Shown here one piece after another: positions 57,415 to 64,000 of a DNA stretch of 64,000 nt. Source of the DNA: Oscheius onirici (Eukaryota > Nematoda > Chromadorea > Rhabditida > Rhabditidae); assembly GCA_932521025.1 (NCBI GenBank), contig OW051471.1:4960001-5024000 (forward strand). The letters run 5' to 3'. The position numbers and the translations under genes were made by a program. A model generated the notes under the pieces. It worked only from the letters and a program-made list of their open reading frames with translations. It was not told the origin of the DNA and did no database searches. Every line of letters begins with the position of its first letter. The first letter of the stretch is position 1.

Positions 57415-58308
57415 ATGGAAAGTCTCGACAACTTCCCCGCTCTTCCGCCAATGAAGACCAAGAAACCCAGTGAGTTTCTTCTTAATTGGGTAATGTGCTT
57501 GTACCATCGAAATAAGGAGAACTAAAAGCCAGTTGCAAGCACAGGTTTTGGTCTGGCGACTTTTGGTAACATGTTGTCAAGAGGATATTGAAATGACATT
57601 TGCATAAGATGAATTGTAAACATTTGGAATCAAATTGAAAATAGAGTGATGAATATTCCCTCGTTTTCAGTGAAACGACTCACTTGTCGCAAATGTGAAG
57701 GCCACGGTGTGAACAGTTTGCTGAAAGGCCATGCCAGGTATAATTTGTTCGGAGACAAAGCTAAACAACAATTTCAGTTCCTGCCAATTCAATGACTGTC
57801 CTTGCGACACCTGTAAAACTGTAATGTCTCTTCGCGCCAACGCCCTGATCCGCCGTTTCCGCCATCGTCAGCCCGGACAGAACCAGGCAGTTCTTCGGAC
57901 CATCCGTTCCAAAAACGGAAACACTCGTCTCCGAATCCTTCCTAAACACGAACACGATGCTGTCGATGGAACAACTATCGTCTACCAAGGAGAAAAACAG
58001 TACGAGTCGGACAGCCGACTTGGGGAAACTGTCATCTCTCCTCCCATCAGTTCTGGAACTGTCTCGCCTGGAGTTCTGAGTATGAACACGTCTCCAATCC
58101 CCTCTCCAGACATCAAAGTCTTTGAATGTCTTCAACAGCTCATTGCCAATCAAATGGTCTCGGAACTGCTTCGACCTCTCTTTTCACAGGTAATAAAATC
58201 ACCAGAACAATACTAACTCTCAAATTTCAGCAACAAACTTTCCAGCTTCCTCAACTCGTAGTCCCTCTGCTTCCAGCCGACCTACTCCCTTCTCTTCTCA
58301 ACGTCTAG
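57415..58308 (+). CDS. DM-domain transcription factor (Doublesex/MAB-3 family)
   Basis: Exons 57415-57469, 57671-57737, 57778-58189 and 58231-58308 join in frame to 203 residues. The DM zinc-binding domain lies near the N-terminus: LTCRKCEGHGVNSLLKGHAS, then SCQFNDCPCDTCKTVMSLRA. All metal ligands of the interlaced C-x2-C, H, H, C, C-x-C-x2-C pattern are present. A basic recognition tail (NALIRRFRHRQPGQ) follows. An intron splits the domain after KGHA. The C-terminal half is Ser/Pro-rich with short hydrophobic helices (VFECLQQLIANQMVSELLRP). DM proteins control sex-specific and neuronal fates in nematodes. With one DM domain it resembles DMD proteins rather than the two-domain MAB-3. Confidence 0.9.
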
Positions 58309-58744
58309 TCGTCTCTTTCTTCACTGTCCCATCGTGTGGACAATCATTACCGTATCCCCAATGGGGTGTGATCTCTCTTTTCCTGTCGGTGTGCGTGTTT
58401 GTACATGAATATTTGCTTTATTCAACTGTCGTTTTTGCCAAGCTCGAATGGGGAAGAAAGATTGACCAGGACTCGGGAGGAAAAAAATGAAAGTCCGAAA
58501 CTATCGATCTCTGAGACGTTTGAATTGGAACCCTTTGCATAGTTTGTTCATTTCAAGAAAATCTTCCGTCATACAAAATAAAATTTTGTCAGCTGTCGTG
58601 AGGATTCCGCCTGCAGAGTTTTTGGTATGAAGATGATGAGATTGCGATTAGGACAAAGGGTAGAATGACAGGACCTGATGTTTGGTACTGACTATCACTT
58701 AATTTTTACAGCAATCTGTCTGTTCCAAATTCAGAAACTCCGCG

Positions 58745-58955
58745 GAATCTCTATACTACTAAAGCGCAGTGGTGTCTGTCGTGGACTGTTTATGTTTGTT
58801 TGTGTGAGTCCACGAACAAGACAGGACAAGTTAGCTTTTCTTAGAATTAGATAGTTAGTTTTGAACTTAGAGTGGAAACGAGAAATCTAATGCTTGGACT
58901 CGTTCTTCTGATCGCCGCAGGCGCTAGGGCGGCCATCGTAGAAGGCTGGTTAATA
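58745..58955 (+). repeat. Family A hairpin-ended repeat, copy near the DM-domain gene
   Basis: It starts CTCTATACTACTAAAGCGCAG and ends CCATCGTAGAAGGCTGGT, closely matching 14322-14545. The terminal hairpin is slightly decayed. It lies about 440 bp after the DM-domain stop; the sequence between them (58309-58744) shows no exon and probably includes the 3' untranslated region. Confidence 0.75.
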
Positions 58956-59460
58956 TGTAAAGCGTCCTTACAATTGAAGATTTCGCAATATAAATCATTT
59001 GCTAACAACAAGTACTATCGCACATTTGCTAACCTTTTTCAATTCTAAGTGTTTCAAGGTGGGAGATACCGTTGCAAAGGACAATCAGGCCCAAAACTAA
59101 GCGCCTTGTTACGTAGACGTCTATTTTGCCCATATCCAATGTCAATATCCTCGAGAAAGTGGTAGATTATGACTGAAACGTAGCAGCTTGAGAAGTCTTC
59201 GCGAGGCTTGTGACGGCTTCAAATCCGCGATTAACATTTGGCAAACACTGTAAAAGAGGACGAAAGAAGATCCGAATCCCTTCAATTGGAAATTGGAGCA
59301 ATTCTCAATAATGGAGAGATTGGATTAGGGAGAAAGTGATCACTTCTCGAGGCTCTTTGATAGATTGTCCAGCAGTTAGATTGAAGCCAAAGAAAGATCC
59401 TCAAATATTCGAAAATAGCTTCCATTTCTAATAAAAAGAAAGTAATTTCTGATCAACATA

Positions 59461-59796
59461 ATGTCTCACAAGTTTCTGACACGCTTGTTTATCGCGAATC
59501 CCACCGGATACAAATCAGCAGATCTTTTCCTCCATCTTTGCCTACGTGTTCGGCTAATCTCGATTTGTTGCTTCTGATCCGTCGTGTATCCAGATTTGTT
59601 TGATAGGATTAATCACATGTCAAAACGTAGGCCGCCTCGTCACATTTGGGACTGTTTCCGATTGACTCAGACAACTTTTCAACACGTGAGACATGTTTTG
59701 GTCAGGAAAGAAATGGACGGAAATATTCTCATTACTCTGAAGAACATGTGCTATTCTTATATGAGTGAAGAACAGAAGGGAATTTATTTAAACTAG
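59461..59796 (+). CDS. Small protein, unknown function
   Basis: A two-exon model starts MSHKFLTRLFIANPTGYKSA at 59461, removes a 48-nt intron (59545-59592) and continues LFDRINHMSKRRPPRHIWD to KNMCYSYMSEEQKGIYLN and the stop at 59796. It has about 95 residues, is basic and rich in His, Arg and aromatic residues. Splice signals are good and the frame is kept, but I do not recognise the family. It diverges from the upstream DM-domain gene and converges with the GKW/PTR module gene, whose stop is 45 nt away. The region 58956-59460 before it shows no exon. Confidence 0.45.
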
Positions 59797-59840
59797 TGAA
59801 GCACCTGACAACCCGCGGAATTTAAAGTAACAGTAATAAG

Positions 59841-62106
59841 TCATCCGTTGTAAACTTTGTTGGCGAAGGCAAAGAAGAGACGACGGTCCTTTTCATCGAT
59901 GAGTCGACTAAGCTCTGGGTCCTCCAGAATATTTAGCGAGATCTCTTTCAAATTCTTCTGAACGAGAGATTTTCGAAGAGAAAAGAGTACTTACTCCTGC
60001 ATACTGAGAGCGATCTGGTTTGACAACTAGTTCTGTTTCTTGGTCGCTGTCTTCTACCGAAGAAGCAGTGCAACTCGACACCATCTGGAATACTCTTGTT
60101 TTCTCTGTATTCTTCTCTCCCATTTCGTCATCTTCATCACTGCTGTATTTGCCACCATCGTCATCTCTCGGCAGCAAAGGCAGGTAGTCAATGAATGCTT
60201 TCGGTTCCGAGAGAGAAGGAACAAGAGTCGAAACACTTAAGGATTGATCCTGAACATCGTTTGGTGCAATTGTTTGTCTTATCTTACTGTTCTTTCAGTA
60301 GAGAATCCAGGAGGCGGAGTTACCCTTTCACGAGAAGAGACTGTGCTCTTCAGAGGGGAAGTAAGAACTTTTGAATCAGATGAAGTCTTCAACATTGGAG
60401 TAAGATTGTTCAGATTCTGTGATTTGGTTGGTGTGAGTGCCGGGTCGAGCCGATTTCTTTTTGAGATTGCCCATAGACAGCGCCTATCTTTCGTTTCTTT
60501 GATCAGAACTCCCCATGCATCAAAAGGTCTGAAAGAGGTTAGCTATCCTTGATAACTTACAGAGGGATGTCATCTCGAAGGATTTCGTTGAAGTCGGACA
60601 CGTCTCCGAACTCTTCACTGTAGTAGACAGGTTTTCCAAACTGGTCGTCGTCTTCTTGCGAGATGCAGTTGATAAACACTTCAAGAACGTTTTTGTTCAT
60701 TCTTGTCGGGTAAACATTGTCCATCAAGGTTGGATTCATGATTCGAAAACGCTCGAGCTCATTTCTCGTCTTTGACCATTTAATCCATTTGTCAAGAATG
60801 TTTGTGACTTGTCTAAATAAAGTGTTGTTTACAATACTCTGGAGCATCACATAAGTTTGGTGTACATTAACAGATCCTTGTCGAACTCTGAACACCAAAC
60901 GTAACTCCGTTCATCTGGCATCACATCCACAACGAGCCCATTATACTCCTTTTCGAGATGTTCTTCAACCTAAACAGCAAATTTTCCGGCAAATTATTAA
61001 ACCGACGTCAAAAGTAAAACACTCAAGCTTTTCTTCGACTTGTTTCTCACCTGACTTGTTTCTCAAAGTTGTTCGGTGATAACTTTAAGGAATGCTCCTG
61101 TCCTGGCATTGGAACAAACCACCAAGTCTGTGGGCTGAAAGTAGGACCTACAAACTAAAAAATGCTCCTCACTATTCCAGTTTTTGCTTAACTGCTCTCT
61201 CCAAGAGTTTGTCAGAGTCGATGGCTAGCCCGCTTTGTTCCGTTTTCAATAATGAACATCCGTTCTTCTCGCCGGAAGCAACGCATCTCATTTCCACCTG
61301 TCTTCATATTGATTATCTTAAAAATATCTCTTACCTCGACAACGTTTTCTATGACTCTCGTCGGGAAGACATCAGTCCTCATTTCGATTGTTCCTTCAAC
61401 GCGAAGACAATCGTCGGATGCCGTGGCAGAGTTGAAGGTAAACCATTTGCCGATGAATTCAGAAATTGATCTGTGACAATACTTGACTATTAGACCCAAC
61501 TACTGTTCACTCACACCAACTTTGAGCTTAATCTCAGTTGTTCCTTCGGGTGGTCTGTCGTGGATGGTCGTGGATGGGTCCTATACAGTAATGCTGATTT
61601 TAAAAGAGAAACTAAATACCAAAGAGCTCGTTGATGAAGAAATTGTATTTGTCGCGTTTTTGGAAGCTGGCGACCAAATTGATCTAAAGGCAGCATATTA
61701 CGGACCCTTGTGACTAGCTTACAACTGCTCCAGATGAATTACTAGTGATTTCTCGGATCGTGTGATGAGTCTCTATTCGTCGATAGTCGAGCACAATGTG
61801 TCGAGAGTTCTGTCCTTCGCGAGCATATTGGTTATATCTGGAAATCTCCCAAGTCTCTGAATCATTATCGGAGCTTACTTGACCATGACTTCCAGGAGAT
61901 CACCTACGTTGAGAGCATCTCTTTTCTTTGGATCCATATTGAGAGTGATGGCAGACAGACCCGGGTGAAAGATGTAGACGAAAAACTGAGCATTGTGCTT
62001 AGCATTGACTATTCCCTTTAGGAAGGGTGACGGAGCAGTCGACTAAAGGTTCGATAAGTACTTAAACAATCGGTCGACTCACCGTGGGATCGTAGTTGGG
62101 CTGCAT
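59841..62106 (-). CDS. GKW/PTR-module protein 1 (nematode family not recognised)
   Basis: The start MQPNYDPT (62106) is followed by a beta-rich block, PFLKGIVNAKHNAQFFVYIF and DPKKRDALNVGDLLEVMV, which looks like an OB or S1-type fold. Two modules follow. In one, FIGKWFTFNSATASDDC leads to RTDVFPTRVIENVVEV (61470-61340). In the other, ILDKWIKWSKTRNEL leads to MDNVYPTRMNKNVLEVF (60810-60690). Each module is linked with a later segment such as FDAWGVLIKETKDRRCLWAI. The C-terminal part is Ser/Thr/Pro-rich, then acidic (KYSSDEDDEMGEKN), and ends with a helix (ILEDPELSRLIDEKDRRLFF). It shares this layout with the next gene upstream on the same strand. Exon borders at 61500-61730 are less certain. 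The function is unknown; repeated OB- or Tudor-like folds would fit nucleic acid or peptide binding. Confidence 0.6.
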
Positions 62107-62364
62107 ACTTTCCCTTCGATTCTGTGATTGACCATAAAACAAATATTGCGGGAGAGAAGTAACACGAGATTATACTCGGTAAGACAGAGAATCTTCTGGG
62201 GTTTTCGACGTTTATTTGGATAAATGAAGAGATTTGACGTCAATTGAGATTATAATATGAACCACTGTTGAGGAAAACCTTTTCGGCTAGTAAAAATACT
62301 AAACTACGGCCTAACTAAAAATGGAAACTAGATGGACTAGGGAATAACAATCTCTGGAGTAATT

Positions 62365-64000
62365 CTAGTGTTTTTCTTTAGCTACGGCTTGGGTGAAGGC
62401 CTCATACAGCTCCCTGTTCTTCTGAAATACTAAAATATAAAAGAGGATCAAACTGATACCTTTTTGAAGGCATTGACCAAGACCTCGTCCTGGAGAATTT
62501 CCTCAGACAGGGCGCGAAGAGATTTCTAAAGTCAACTCTGATATTTCTTTTAGCAGAAATTCTACCTTATCGTAGGGAATGTCCGCCTTTTTAGTATTAT
62601 TGTCGAAGGGACTCGAAAGTGTTCTCGGTGTCTGAAACACACATGCGATCCAATTTAATGCGAACAGACCTTATCCATACTGTTGCTCTTGCTAGATCCT
62701 TTGAACAAAGGAGTATGCTGACGAGATATTGGTGTTGTTCGCGATGATTGTCTTTCTTCGGAAATCATACAATTAGCAGAACTATTATATTGACTCTGAA
62801 TGTACTTCAAATTAAGAAAAAAGAATTGACTAACTCTTTGTTGTTCTTTTACATAGACAGAAGCTGGCACAGGTTCTTCCTAAACATCAATTATAACCCA
62901 TATTTATCCTTCACAAACCTCGTCGCTGCTGTCATATAAAACTTCGCTAATTATTTTCTCCTTTTTACTGATTGTTGGTGCAGGCACATGTTCGGGTTCC
63001 TCCTAAAAGTTATTGACCTAAGTTATACTTTGCAAACCTCATCGTCGCTGTCATACAAGACAAATTTGGAGTAATCTACAGTGTGCTTGACCGGAGCCTC
63101 CGGCTTTTGTAGTTGTAGATGATTTGGCTTCTTAGCAAACATGACCTCCAAGTCATTCTTCTGGGAGATCTTCCAACTTGGCATTCCAGCTTTGTCTTTG
63201 ACATAGGCAATCCAACATTTGAAAGGACTAAACGATTTTCTGCTCAAACTGTATTTCAACTTACAAAGAAACGGTAGCCTTTTCCAAGACGAAACGATTG
63301 TTATCAACTACCTGTCCAACTTCGCAATCCACTATTCTTCTCCCCTCTGAATCTCGTCCGGCAAATGAGAAAATCTCTACTTGAATCTAGGAATATGTAA
63401 ATGTTTTCAATACGAGTGTATGATACCTCGGTGATTCTGTCGAACAGTCTAGTCGGGTAGATGTCGTTCTTTAATTCAACAGGGTCTACGGCAATTGGAC
63501 GAGTTTCACTAGTGGAATCGACAGAGAATTCAATCCATTTACCGAGGACATTCTGGGGGTTCTCTCTGAACATAAGTTGAACAAACCTAAACAAGGTAAA
63601 ATTACAGTAGTCCTTTTCTGAGAGCAGTATTCCTGGGAAGTTTGGCGCTCAGTACCCAGCAGAGATCATCTGTCTCGTTTACGATGATTCCCATGTATCT
63701 TTTTGAATCGTTCTGAAACGATTATTATAAAATTAATGATACTATTCGTACGATTTCTGGCTTGCGGTCAGTCGGCGATCTGATCATCCAACGAGACCGA
63801 TGATTCTCATTTCGATGCCCGACCACCCAGACGTTAATTGGTCTAAAATTTGGCTGGTATTTTGTTTAAACACTCTTACAAATTCAATCGGTTCTTGCTC
63901 AGAATGTTGTCACAATCAATAATCTCTCCAAATTCTTCTGTCCAATACACTGCCATCCCATCTGTCTCGTTCACTTCTTGTGATCTGAGATTCACTTCGA
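62365..64000 (-). CDS. GKW/PTR-module protein 2, partial (runs off the window)
   Basis: The gene enters from beyond 64000. Visible units are NVWVVGHRNENHRSRWMI (about 63840-63780) and YMGIIVNETDDLCWVLSAKL (63695-63630). The module VLGKWIEFSVDSTSE to LKNDIYPTRLFDRITEV (63560-63430) follows, then SFKCWIAYVKDKAGMPSWKI (63230-63170). Two acidic repeats follow (VLYDSDDE at about 63050 and VLYDSSDE at about 62930), then a Ser/Thr-rich linker. The C-terminal helix (SLRALSEEILQDEVLVNAFK and KNRELYEAFTQAVAKEKH) parallels the end of the neighbouring gene at 59.8 kb. The two are tandem paralogues, 258 nt apart. No known family is recognised. Confidence 0.6.

Noticed and set aside
59584-59796. HMG-box protein
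   Set aside because: The MSEEQK-like ending recalls HMG boxes, but the conserved aromatic and proline positions of the box are absent.

Overview
The window is nuclear DNA from a nematode. Genes are cut by many very short introns (mostly 38-60 nt) that end in TTTCAG or ATTTAG. Several start codons sit directly behind such an acceptor, as expected for spliced-leader trans-splicing. The protein set is nematode-like. The compact introns suggest a rhabditid relative of Caenorhabditis, but I cannot name the species.

Layout. 1-0.33 kb: C-terminal exons of a nuclear hormone receptor (+). 0.5-2.44 kb: PIG-S of the GPI transamidase (-), with a broken LTR retrotransposon (2.45-5.76 kb) inserted just before its start codon. 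6.1-8.8 kb: a Tspan5/14/17-type tetraspanin (-) whose large intron is full of tRNA-derived and foldback repeats. 10.84-11.45 kb: mitochondrial ferredoxin 2 (+). 11.66-12.27 kb: a small one-pass membrane protein (-). 12.8-14.26 kb: a basic, possibly TPX2-like protein (+). 15.1-15.6 kb: a small basic protein (+). 15.8-18.7 kb: three minus-strand genes, namely an MPPE1/PGAP5 metallophosphoesterase, the CAAX protease RCE1 and a possible 45-residue CX9C protein; a repeat separates the first two. 20.7-21.5 kb: a Ras GTPase (+). 22.5-24.7 kb: NOP9 (+). 24.76-26.8 kb: an espin-like ankyrin protein (-). 27.0-31.1 kb: cytosolic isoleucyl-tRNA synthetase (-). 33.07-38.16 kb: a CHD1L/ALC1-type SNF2 remodeller (+) with introns swollen by repeats.

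38-42.5 kb is a repeat zone. It is followed by an unrecognised, probably highly expressed gene (42.48-44.92 kb) split by about 1 kb of repeats, and by a large gene (46.5-52.25 kb) with at least six copies of a 23-residue motif I do not recognise. 52.3-54.5 kb is a second repeat zone sharing families with the first. Then come a Shavenoid-like membrane protein (54.6-56.6 kb), a DM-domain transcription factor (57.4-58.3 kb), a small unknown gene (59.46-59.80 kb), and two neighbouring minus-strand paralogues (59.84-62.11 kb and 62.37 kb to the window edge) sharing an unrecognised GKW/PTR module.

Functional links. PIG-S and MPPE1 both act on GPI anchors in the ER. RCE1 would act on Ras-type CAAX proteins such as the Ras gene 4 kb away. 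These are probably chance neighbours, apart from MPPE1-RCE1, whose spacing suggests an old operon. No bacterial, CRISPR or phage features are present. The most unusual material is the dense set of nested palindromic and hairpin-ended repeats, the 23-residue repeat protein and the GKW/PTR gene pair.
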